In this document: positions 6,472 to 15,580 of the stretch, piece by piece
Numbering within the stretch: the first letter of the stretch is position 1
Layout of the letters: the number at the start of each line of letters is the position of its first letter
Source of the DNA: an uncultured bacterium
Lineage (GTDB): Bacteria; Actinomycetota; Coriobacteriia; Coriobacteriales; Atopobiaceae
Length of the DNA stretch: 15,832 nucleotides
Assembly: GCA_905214175.1 (NCBI GenBank)
Contig: CAJMLD010000015.1
Span: 1 to 15,832, forward strand
Direction of reading: 5' to 3'
The notes under the pieces: generated by a model
What the model saw: the letters and a program-made list of their open reading frames with translations, nothing else
What the model was told of the DNA's origin: nothing
Database searches by the model: none
Position numbers and translations under genes: made by a program

Positions 6472-7687
6472 GCGAGCTTCCTTTCGCGGGCGAGCCCGTG
6501 CTCAGGAGCTCACGCTGAAGATATCGGTTGTTCCAGAGGGCCGAGACCACACTCGGCCAGATAGTGGCAAACGAGAGGTACCGCGTCGAGGCCTCCTGCG
6601 CATACCTGTCGGCCTCACGACAGCCGGTGCGCAGGATGCGCAGGTTATCTGCCCGCTCACGGCCCACCAGCGCGCGACGGATGGCCGTCGACTTCACGCG
6701 CGACCGCACCTGCGGGGTGAGCCACGGGCCGGGGTACGGCATGAGCGACTCCGGCGTTACGGTGCGCAGGTCTCGCCGAGCGTTCATGGCCTCGAGCTTG
6801 CGATACTCGTAGAACCAACGGTAGACGTCTTGCATGAAAATGGAAGGGGTGGGCGCCATTTCCTCCGGCGGCTGCATGCGCACGTGCCACGTGTTGTCAA
6901 ACCACACGTCGATGCCATTGGCGCGCAGGTCGAGAAGGTAGTCGAGGTCTTCTCCGCGCGTGATGTAGGGATCAAAGGGCACCCGCGTGAAGGCGGACGC
7001 ATGGATGGAGCAGCAGCCACCACACAGATAGCTCGAGCGAAGTATGCGTGTGGGTGAGGTGAGGTAGCGCTTCATCATCTCGTTGAAGCCCACGTGCTTG
7101 GACCACAGCTGCTCGCACCACTCCTTCTGGACGGGAGCGTAGGGGGAGCTTCGCACGTCCACGTAGCAGCCGCTCTTAGCAAGGATGGGCAGGTCCTGAC
7201 GGGTAAGCGAGTCAAGGCCATAGACGGCGTCGATAAGGTAGTCCTCATTGAGCGCAACCTCGTCGTCATCCAGAAAGACCACGGCATCGTGGCCAAAGAC
7301 CGAGGCGACGGCAAGTCCCATGTTGCGAATAGCCCCGTAGCCACGCAGGGCGATGGGATCGCCCTGCAGCCTGGCACACATGCTGGCGCACTGCTCCTGG
7401 ACGGCGAGAGCCTCCTCTTCACCAACAACAAGAGGTTCAAGGTCTACGTGGCTACGACATATTGAGTTCACGCGGGCGCGTGCGGACTTGACGCACGAGG
7501 GAGCCGCGACAAGCAGAACGATGACGCGATTGACGCCACGCACCTGCTCAAGCGACGAGAGGCACATCTCAAGCTCCGGCAGCGGCTTTGTGATGGGCGT
7601 GGAGTAGTCATAAGAGCCGCGCTCCCCCAACCGGCCGTGAGACCGGCTCTCGGCCCAGTACGAGGGAATCACGATGACGGGGTTCAC
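6464..7687 (-). CDS. Glycosyltransferase, family 2-like
   Basis: A 407-residue protein with a GT-A-like pattern: an N-terminal strand NPVIVIPSYW, a nucleotide-binding-type segment, then DAVVFLDDDEVA (134-145) containing the DxD metal/UDP-sugar motif, and a later ITRGEDLDYLLDLRANGIDVWF (from 242) with the ED pair common in family 2 enzymes. No clear transmembrane segments are seen, so it is probably cytosolic or peripheral. The acceptor is unknown. Start: GTG 7687 is preceded by GGAGG with 5-nt spacing, and the PSYW motif follows directly. Longer in-frame starts (ATG 7744 and further out) have no ribosome site. It is the first gene of the run with the kinase, regulator and phosphoesterase, which points to control of a surface glycan or glycolipid, by inference. 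Confidence 0.85.
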   Translation of the reverse strand: MNPVIVIPSYWAESRSHGRLGERGSYDYSTPITKPLPELEMCLSSLEQVRGVNRVIVLLVAAPSCVKSARARVNSICRSHVDLEPLVVGEEEALAVQEQCASMCARLQGDPIALRGYGAIRNMGLAVASVFGHDAVVFLDDDEVALNEDYLIDAVYGLDSLTRQDLPILAKSGCYVDVRSSPYAPVQKEWCEQLWSKHVGFNEMMKRYLTSPTRILRSSYLCGGCCSIHASAFTRVPFDPYITRGEDLDYLLDLRANGIDVWFDNTWHVRMQPPEEMAPTPSIFMQDVYRWFYEYRKLEAMNARRDLRTVTPESLMPYPGPWLTPQVRSRVKSTAIRRALVGRERADNLRILRTGCREADRYAQEASTRYLSFATIWPSVVSALWNNRYLQRELLSTGSPAKGSSHE

Positions 7688-7692
7688 AGCAG

Positions 7693-7697
7693 CCTCC
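7693..7697 (-). promoter_or_regulatory. Ribosome binding site supporting a GTG start for the glycosyltransferase
   Basis: GGAGG on the minus strand, 5 nt before GTG 7687. It removes about 48 residues of poorly conserved-looking N-terminal extension from the longest reading frame. Confidence 0.7.
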
Positions 7698-7829
7698 GGT
7701 TGAGCAGACGTTGGCCGCGGCAGTGCGCAGCTTTTGTCTCTCATGGTACCGCACGTGGGCGGTCCCTCTCGGCTTCGCTCCTCTCGCCGCTCGGCCCGTA
7801 AGGTGTTGGCGAGAAAAACGACGGACTCC

Positions 7830-7868
7830 AAACAAGAGGAGGCCCCTGCCTTGTGGCGGGGGCCTCCT
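7830..7868 (-). terminator. Strong terminator of nifJ
   Basis: Arms 7837-7850 and 7855-7868 form a 14-bp stem (one G-T pair) with a TTGT loop, followed on the minus strand by CTTGTTTGG. It lies about 45 bp after the nifJ stop and separates nifJ from the glycosyltransferase operon. Confidence 0.75.
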
Positions 7869-7911
7869 TCGCTGCGCGGACTAGCCAGCAGCGGGTGTTA
7901 CCGGGCAGACA

Positions 7912-11466
<3,555 letters not shown>

Positions 11467-11825
11467 ATCCTCTCCTTCTCAGCAATACCACCGTCATGGC
11501 GGAAGTTGCCAAACTTAGCGACTCGGGGACTGGCTGGCCCCGAGGCTTCTGCCTTGAAACTGCCGAGAGCAGTTACCCAGACAGGTTTTATGATACCGCA
11601 ACGCATCCGGCTTATTACTGCAACGAGCGTGTCTCAAGGGACCAATCGGCGCAGTACCCACACGGTTAAATACCCCCATCTAGCTAGGGATTCTTTGAAC
11701 TGGGACAATGCCGCCATTTGCGTCGTACGCACCCGACCATGGTCGCTATCGCGCATCAGGAATTAGCCAGAGCTTCTTACCGTTTACCGCAAAAACAAAA
11801 CCGTCTGCGGGAATGTGGAAGATTT
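11467..11825. other. 359-bp gene-free leader region upstream of nifJ
   Basis: I see no gene here. It holds the nifJ ribosome site (11472-11477); a perfect 7-bp hairpin, CTCGGGG/CCCCGAG (11522-11528/11538-11544); a possible minus-strand -10 (TATCAT, 11590-11595) without a good -35; a perfect 12-bp palindrome, CGACCATGGTCG (11734-11745); and the LytTR-like direct repeats at 11779-11808. No riboswitch class is recognisable and no clear terminator for the upstream gene is visible. The length suggests regulated expression of nifJ. Confidence 0.5.
11778..11808 (+). promoter_or_regulatory. LytTR-box-like direct repeat upstream of nifJ
   Basis: ACCGTTTAC (11779-11787) fits the LytTR half-site fully. 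ACCGTCTGC (11800-11808) fits with one mismatch. They start 21 bp apart, the usual distance of paired LytTR boxes. The first lies within TACCGTTTACCG, which is identical to 5108-5119 next to the LytTR regulator gene. The site is about 310-340 bp before the nifJ start. Binding is inferred. Confidence 0.35.
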
Positions 11826-12488
11826 CTACCGCTTCTTCTTTTGGGCTGCGAGAAGCCTTGCGTATCCCTCTGCGAGCTTCGTGCCACGCGGGCCCGTAGC
11901 ATCCGAGGCACACACAATGCCATGCTCATCGGAGACGAGAAAAGCTTCGTCGTACGCAAGCGTACCGGCGAGAAGGGCCTGGGCTATCCCCTCCTCACAG
12001 GCGACGGCGATGCCCACCGTGCTGGCAAGATCGCGCACGAGCGTGACAGCACCCGAGGCCCCGTCCGAGGCATCCATGCCGCAGACCAGGGTATCGCCAC
12101 GGGTCACCCACAACGTCTCGGGCGCAATCCCAGTCTGCTCCGCCTCTCGAGACGCCTCGATGGCTCGGTTGGCGAGGGCTGATGCGGTGGAAGTTTCCAG
12201 AGGAGTATACGGCCCCACGGTCATCGCCGCCTGGCCCTTGTCGTCCAGCACGAGCATGAGCACGCCATCTGGATTGAGGGCAGAGCCGTCTTGCAGCGTC
12301 CACTCGATGTGCTGTTTTGCCCAGGCAACCAGCTGAGCGGAAACCGTGCGACCGTTCACCATGCGCTTTGAGAGTGCTCGGAGGTGGCGATTCTCCATGG
12401 GGAGCTTGCCGGAGGCAAGCCTCCACCGGCATACCAGGACAGGACGTCCTAGGGTGAAATCCCGTTCCGGCGCATTGTCGCTCATCAT
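11826..12488 (-). CDS. Unknown protein resembling a class IV aminotransferase
   Basis: A 220-residue soluble protein. Its second half follows the order seen in class IV PLP enzymes (BCAT, D-amino acid aminotransferase, aminodeoxychorismate lyase): ANRAIEASREAEQTGIAPETLWVT (106-129), SGAVTLVRDLASTVGIAVACEE (145-166, like 'GiTR..vl.la...Gi.v.E') and YDEAFLVSDEHGIVCASD (179-196, like 'aDEaFltgT..gv.Pv'). However, the PLP-binding lysine expected just before the ANRA segment is not there, and the protein is shorter than the usual 270-300 residues. An enzymatic role is therefore doubtful. ATG 12488 (or the next ATG, 12485) follows GGAAGGG; a farther ATG at 12533 has only a weak AAAGG 3 nt away. It is upstream of nifJ on the same strand and divergent from the GNAT gene. 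Confidence 0.65.
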   Translation of the reverse strand: MMSDNAPERDFTLGRPVLVCRWRLASGKLPMENRHLRALSKRMVNGRTVSAQLVAWAKQHIEWTLQDGSALNPDGVLMLVLDDKGQAAMTVGPYTPLETSTASALANRAIEASREAEQTGIAPETLWVTRGDTLVCGMDASDGASGAVTLVRDLASTVGIAVACEEGIAQALLAGTLAYDEAFLVSDEHGIVCASDATGPRGTKLAEGYARLLAAQKKKR

Positions 12489-12493
12489 TGCCA

Positions 12494-12500
12494 CCCTTCC
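12494..12500 (-). promoter_or_regulatory. Ribosome binding site setting the start of the 11826-12488 gene
   Basis: GGAAGGG on the minus strand, 5 nt before ATG 12488 and 8 nt before ATG 12485. It is better than the site before the more distal ATG at 12533. Confidence 0.6.
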
Positions 12501-12672
12501 GGCGCGCGTTTCTCGCGCTACGTACACCAACATCTGCCTTTCGCCGTGAGCGCCGGCAAAGAGCGCCGCGGTCTCGCAACGAGCATGGTACCCAATGCAT
12601 CGTCAGCGGTACTGTGAGAAGATGTGACGCCATATGCAAGAAACCCCCAAGGATCATGAGAGGTGCAGTTAC

Positions 12673-13422
12673 ATGTCGCGGCGCGAAGAACGCACGTGTG
12701 ACGAGAGGGGCCGCCAGACCCACAAACTGACACTCGAACAGCCAACGGACACGACGCTGGTCGAGGCTGCAGAGCTGATAGGAAAGACCTGGTATCCCGA
12801 CGAGCCAGCCAACTGGGATGGTGCTTGCGAGAAGATCGAGCTTGTCCACCACCTCGAGCATGCAACCTATGTGCGCGTGGCCATGCTCGACAATCGCTTT
12901 GCCGGCATAGTTGCCGTTGGTCCCACAAAAACGGCCGATGGGTCTGTCCTTGTCAGCGCAGATGCCCTGTGGTATCGCAACCACCTGCAATCCATCGCCC
13001 CCTGGGCCGCGGGAACCCAGGACGAAGTGAAAATTGGCGTTGCCCTGGCCCCCGTCACAGCAGAGATGGCCCTCACCCAGGAGCTCGTCGAGCACGGTGA
13101 CGCGCGCTCTGCCTGGGAGGTCACGCTGTTGGTGGTTGACCCCGCGTGCCATGGCCACGGCATAGGGCGGGCGCTTTTTTCGGATGCCCTAAGCTACCTG
13201 CGTGGTCAAGGCTCGCCAGGCTTCTTCCTAGCAACGGACGATGGCTGTGACTTTGGCTTCTACGACCACCTAGGGCTCGAGCGCATTACCTCGAGGGAGG
13301 CAGCCTCTTGCCCCGGAGTGCCCCAAGAAGACGACCACGTTCCCTACGGCAACCCCAACAAGAAGCCCTTCCGGGTATATCTCTACGGCGCATGGTTTGG
13401 TGACCAAGACGATGCGCGCTAG
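12673..13422 (+). CDS. GNAT-family N-acetyltransferase
   Basis: A 249-residue soluble protein with a GNAT fold signature: strand WEVTLLVVDPACHGHGIGRALFSDAL (148-173), where HGHGIG (160-165) matches the acetyl-CoA pyrophosphate-binding R/Q-x-x-G-x-G/A motif, then FFLATDDGCDFGFYDHLGLERI (184-205), the usual C-terminal strand-helix of motif B with its 'FY...G' pattern. The first about 120 residues are less typical. The substrate cannot be told. ATG 12673 follows AGAGGTG with 7-nt spacing; an in-frame ATG at 12634 would add 13 residues and has a weaker site. The 3' end overlaps the gluQ start, so the two are probably co-transcribed and translationally coupled. Confidence 0.85.
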   Translation: MSRREERTCDERGRQTHKLTLEQPTDTTLVEAAELIGKTWYPDEPANWDGACEKIELVHHLEHATYVRVAMLDNRFAGIVAVGPTKTADGSVLVSADALWYRNHLQSIAPWAAGTQDEVKIGVALAPVTAEMALTQELVEHGDARSAWEVTLLVVDPACHGHGIGRALFSDALSYLRGQGSPGFFLATDDGCDFGFYDHLGLERITSREAASCPGVPQEDDHVPYGNPNKKPFRVYLYGAWFGDQDDAR

Positions 13423-14470
13423 TACGACGGGTCGCCACGTCGCAAACGCAGTAGCCTCGCTTGACGCTGGCGCCGGCCAGGCAAGCCGCCAGGTGGTAGG
13501 GCGTTTCGCGCCCACGCCATCCGGTCGCATGCACCTGGGGAATGTCTTCTCGGCACTCATGGCTTGGCTCGCCACAAGAAGTGCTGGTGGACGCATGATC
13601 CTGAGGATAGAAGACCTCGACCCCAGGGCGCAGGATCGCACGGTTGCCCGCCTTCTGATGGATGATCTGGCCTGGCTTGGGCTCAACTGGGACGAGGGCC
13701 CCTACTTTCAAAGCGAGCGCGGGGACCTCTACGCTGAGGCCATCGAGCGGCTTGGCTCGCAGGGCCTTACCTACCCATGCTTCTGTACGCGCTCTGAGCT
13801 GCATGCCGCAACCGCCCCGCATGCCTCCGACGGGACCTATGTCTACCAGGGAACTTGTAGAAACCTCTCTCCGGAAGAAGTAGCCCGCAGGTCCAAGCTT
13901 CGTCCACCCGCCACCAGGCTGCGCGTCCCAAGCGAGGGTGACCCCGCAGGCACCATCTCTTTTGACGATACGATCTATGGGCGTTGCAGCGAGGTGCTCG
14001 CGCGCGAGTGTGGGGACTTTCTGATTCGCAGGAGCGATGGAGTGGTTGCCTATCAGCTCGCCGTTGTTGTCGATGATGCGCTCATGGGGGTGACTCAGGT
14101 GGTGCGCGGCCATGACCTCCTGGGTTCCGTGCCCCGCCAGATGTATCTCCAGCGTCAGCTGGGGTTTACGACCCCCTCCTACGCGCACGTCCCCCTGCTT
14201 ATAGACCCAGATGGAAGGCGTCTCTCCAAGCGTGATCATGACCTTGACCTTGGGGTTATTCGCGATGAAGGTTGCACGGCCCGTCAGGTGATCGGTTTTC
14301 TTGCATCGCTTGTGGGGCTTGCGGAGAAGGGCGCGGAGGTCTCGGCGGACGAGCTGGTGCCGCGCTTCTCTTGGGGCGTGCTTCGCGAGCACCGCAGCGA
14401 TATTGTGATGGATCATAGTGCCTTCCCTCCCTCCACGAAGGTTTTGCGTAAGGAGATGGGGAACGACTGA
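13412..14470 (+). CDS. gluQ: Glutamyl-Q tRNA(Asp) synthetase
   Basis: A truncated glutamyl-tRNA synthetase paralogue. In E. coli YadB/GluQRS, this enzyme activates glutamate without tRNA and attaches it to queuosine at position 34 of tRNA-Asp. The 352 residues contain the class I catalytic core only: GRFAPTPSGRMHLGN (30-44, HIGH-like), LRIEDLDPR (64-72), a zinc site with Cys123, Cys125, Tyr145 and Cys149 in the same order as YadB, VRGHDLL (231-237) and RRLSKRD (269-275, KMSKS-like). The anticodon-binding domain of GluRS is missing, which separates it from gltX. About 30 residues precede the GRFAP motif, more than in E. coli. ATG 13412 overlaps the GNAT stop (ATGCGCGCTAG); a TTG at 13397 is possible. 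Neither has a clear ribosome site, which fits coupling. Confidence 0.9.
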   Translation: MRASTTGRHVANAVASLDAGAGQASRQVVGRFAPTPSGRMHLGNVFSALMAWLATRSAGGRMILRIEDLDPRAQDRTVARLLMDDLAWLGLNWDEGPYFQSERGDLYAEAIERLGSQGLTYPCFCTRSELHAATAPHASDGTYVYQGTCRNLSPEEVARRSKLRPPATRLRVPSEGDPAGTISFDDTIYGRCSEVLARECGDFLIRRSDGVVAYQLAVVVDDALMGVTQVVRGHDLLGSVPRQMYLQRQLGFTTPSYAHVPLLIDPDGRRLSKRDHDLDLGVIRDEGCTARQVIGFLASLVGLAEKGAEVSADELVPRFSWGVLREHRSDIVMDHSAFPPSTKVLRKEMGND

Positions 14471-14485
14471 GGAACTCCCCATCTC
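14453..14485 (+). other. Hairpin spanning the gluQ stop codon
   Basis: Arms 14453-14462 and 14476-14485 form a perfect 10-bp stem around a 13-nt loop that contains the TGA stop. No U-run follows, so it is not a standard terminator, though it may end or stabilise the gluQ mRNA before the tRNA-Ser promoter. Confidence 0.35.
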
Positions 14486-14496
14486 GTAAAACTGGG

Positions 14497-14526
14497 TTGT
14501 GGCGACCTGGCTTTGTGGGGTATCAT
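14497..14526 (+). promoter_or_regulatory. Candidate promoter of tRNA-Ser
   Basis: TTGTGG (14497-14502), an 18-bp spacer and TATCAT (14521-14526, five of six -10 bases). The -10 lies 17 bp before the mature tRNA 5' end. Confidence 0.5.
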
Positions 14527-14543
14527 GCTTGGGCACAACGTTC

Positions 14544-14634
14544 GGAGAGCTGACCGAGAGGCCGAAGGTGCTCGCCTGCTAAGCGAGTATTCCCTCCAAG
14601 GGAATCTGGGGTTCGAATCCCCAGCTCTCCGCCA
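14544..14634 (+). tRNA. tRNA-Ser (anticodon GCT)
   Basis: A class II tRNA of 91 nt with encoded CCA (14632-14634). The acceptor stem pairs GGAGAGC with GCTCTCC. The anticodon arm CTCGC-CTGCTAA-GCGAG carries GCT (14578-14580), reading AGC/AGU serine codons. A long variable arm (TTCCC/GGGAA) and the T-loop GTTCGAATC confirm the serine type. Confidence 0.97.
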
Positions 14635-14696
14635 GATTATTGACGTACGAACTTGGTCCATCAGCAAGGGCCGCAAGTTTCGACGTGAGCATAGGG

Positions 14697-14729
14697 GACC
14701 GGAGGCACTGCGCCTTCGGTCTCTTTTTT
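14697..14729 (+). terminator. Terminator of tRNA-Ser
   Basis: A 10-bp stem (14697-14706/14712-14721, one G-T pair), loop ACTGC, followed by CTC and six T's. A standard intrinsic terminator. Confidence 0.85.
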
Positions 14730-14817
14730 CTAGAGCAGCCCCAAGCGATACAGGGGTCCACCGTTAGCCATCCGTACGTGGTGTCTTTGCGACGAGAATG
14801 TGTGCAGGAAAAAGTTC

Positions 14818-14848
14818 TTGACGCCTGACCGCATTCGTGTCATATTAT
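14818..14848 (+). promoter_or_regulatory. Candidate promoter of tRNA-Arg
   Basis: TTGACG (14818-14823) is one base from the -35 consensus. CATATTAT follows, giving CATATT at 17-bp spacing or TATTAT at 19-bp spacing. It ends about 10 bp before the mature tRNA. Confidence 0.65.
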
Positions 14849-14858
14849 CTAACCGCAC

Positions 14859-14935
14859 GCGCCGTTACCTCAGCTGGATAGAGGACCTGACTACGAATCA
14901 GGGCGTCATAGGTTCGAATCCTATACGGCGCACCA
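14859..14935 (+). tRNA. tRNA-Arg (anticodon ACG)
   Basis: A 77-nt tRNA with encoded CCA (14933-14935). The acceptor stem pairs GCGCCGT with ACGGCGC. The anticodon arm CCTGA-CTACGAA-TCAGG carries ACG (14893-14895), which is normally deaminated to ICG by TadA to read CGU/CGC/CGA. The T-loop GGTTCGAATC is standard. Confidence 0.97.
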
Positions 14936-14944
14936 CGAACGTAC

Positions 14945-14978
14945 AGACCAGACGGGAACTTCTCGTCTGGTCTTTTTT
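14945..14978 (+). terminator. Terminator of tRNA-Arg
   Basis: A perfect 10-bp stem, AGACCAGACG/CGTCTGGTCT (14945-14954/14964-14973), with a 9-nt loop and a run of six T's (14973-14978). Confidence 0.88.
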
Positions 14979-14992
14979 GTTACCGGCAAGGC

Positions 14993-15391
14993 CTACAGCC
15001 TTTCCGCCGCAGGCCTATACGTCACCCCCGTGGCAGACCCAAGCGCTTGGTACGAGTACGACACGCCCTTCTCATCGCACAGATCCATAAGATCAATAAG
15101 TGCATGCTCACCACCCTGGAAGTACGAGCGGAGATGGCCGACCACCTCCTCTGCCCCCGCGCCTTCCCCCAAGAGAGAGGCAAGCGTGCCTACGACCTCC
15201 GGCGGAAACACGACACGCAGCCTGTGCGACGGTTCACCGTACGCCACGCTGGACGAGGGGCCGCTCACGTTTTCGCTTACCATAAGCGACCCGTCCTCGG
15301 CATAGCCAGACTCGACAACGGTAACGTCACCAGACTGCTCCTCGCGTGCAATGACCTGCATCTTATTTCCCCGCCTGCCCCGCTTTGCCAT
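14993..15391 (-). CDS. Unknown 132-residue protein under a LexA-type box
   Basis: I do not recognise this family. The N-terminus is strongly basic (MAKRGRRGNK), followed by an acidic, Ser/Gly/Val-rich stretch (14-56), then a more compact part: RLRVVFPPEVVGTLASLL (57-74), EEVVGHLRSYFQGGEHALIDLMDLCDEKGVSYSY (81-114), with likely helices and one cysteine (105). There is no signal peptide or membrane segment. ATG 15391 is supported by AAGGGG 5 nt upstream; a TTG at 15448 would place the start inside the promoter. A GAACATATGTTC palindrome overlaps the predicted -35, so damage-induced expression through LexA is likely. Its frame looks like the neighbours in codon use. It ends convergent with tRNA-Arg. 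Confidence 0.8.
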   Translation of the reverse strand: MAKRGRRGNKMQVIAREEQSGDVTVVESGYAEDGSLMVSENVSGPSSSVAYGEPSHRLRVVFPPEVVGTLASLLGEGAGAEEVVGHLRSYFQGGEHALIDLMDLCDEKGVSYSYQALGSATGVTYRPAAERL

Positions 15392-15396
15392 GTTTG

Positions 15397-15402
15397 CCCC
15401 TT
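15397..15402 (-). promoter_or_regulatory. Ribosome binding site setting the start of the 14993-15391 gene
   Basis: AAGGGG on the minus strand, 5 nt before ATG 15391. It favours this ATG over the upstream TTG at 15448. Confidence 0.65.
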
Positions 15403-15429
15403 CCTCTACCGGATTGTTCTTTACTAGAG

Positions 15430-15459
15430 AGTCTACCGCATTGGCCAATGTAATGCGAA
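15430..15459 (-). promoter_or_regulatory. Candidate promoter of the LexA-box gene
   Basis: On the minus strand TTCGCA (15459-15454) and TAGACT (15435-15430) are separated by 18 bp, each with four of six consensus bases. The start point would fall near 15423, giving a leader of about 30 nt. The -35 overlaps the LexA-type box. Confidence 0.45.
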
Positions 15460-15469
15460 CATATGTTCT
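15456..15469. promoter_or_regulatory. LexA (SOS/Cheo) box
   Basis: CGAACATATGTTCT contains the perfect 12-bp palindrome GAACATATGTTC and fits the Gram-positive/actinobacterial LexA operator CGAAC-N4-GTTCG/T at nearly every position. It overlaps the -35 of the minus-strand gene 14993-15391, where repressor binding would block transcription. It is also 112 bp before the patatin-like gene on the other strand, which it could conceivably affect. Confidence 0.75.
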
Positions 15470-15570
15470 TGTTTTTTCACTCGCCGGCTGTTCTCTTCGG
15501 CGAGCGGCATGAGCAAAAGTAACGGAGCGGGGCTTCTCCGGGTACCTTAGAGAATAATTGTCGCGAGGAC

Positions 15571-15575
15571 GGAGG
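15571..15575 (+). promoter_or_regulatory. Ribosome binding site setting the patatin-like start
   Basis: GGAGG with a 5-nt spacer to ATG 15581. An out-of-frame ATG at 15577 lies too close to it and opens an unconserved frame. Confidence 0.75.
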
Positions 15576-15580
15576 AATGC

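Noticed and set aside
7688..7831. Longer N-terminus for the glycosyltransferase
   Set aside because: No ribosome site at the outer starts, and the region reaches the nifJ terminator; GTG 7687 has GGAGG at 5 nt.
11467..11825. Riboswitch or T-box upstream of nifJ
   Set aside because: I find no T-box motif, specifier loop or other known riboswitch core; only a simple hairpin is present.
11995..13158. 387-codon minus-strand frame across two divergent genes
   Set aside because: It overlaps both the class IV-like and GNAT genes out of frame, and the translation shows no domain pattern.
13286..14536. 416-codon minus-strand frame opposite gluQ, extending into the tRNA-Ser region
   Set aside because: No motif, overlaps the well-defined gluQ and the tRNA promoter; a composition artefact.
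14544..14978. Integrated element at the tRNA-Ser or tRNA-Arg gene
   Set aside because: No integrase, direct repeat of the tRNA 3' end or compositional change is seen in the flanks.
15470..15510. Hairpin CTCGCCG/CGGCGAG as a terminator
   Set aside because: No T-run follows on either strand; on the plus strand the T-run precedes the stem.
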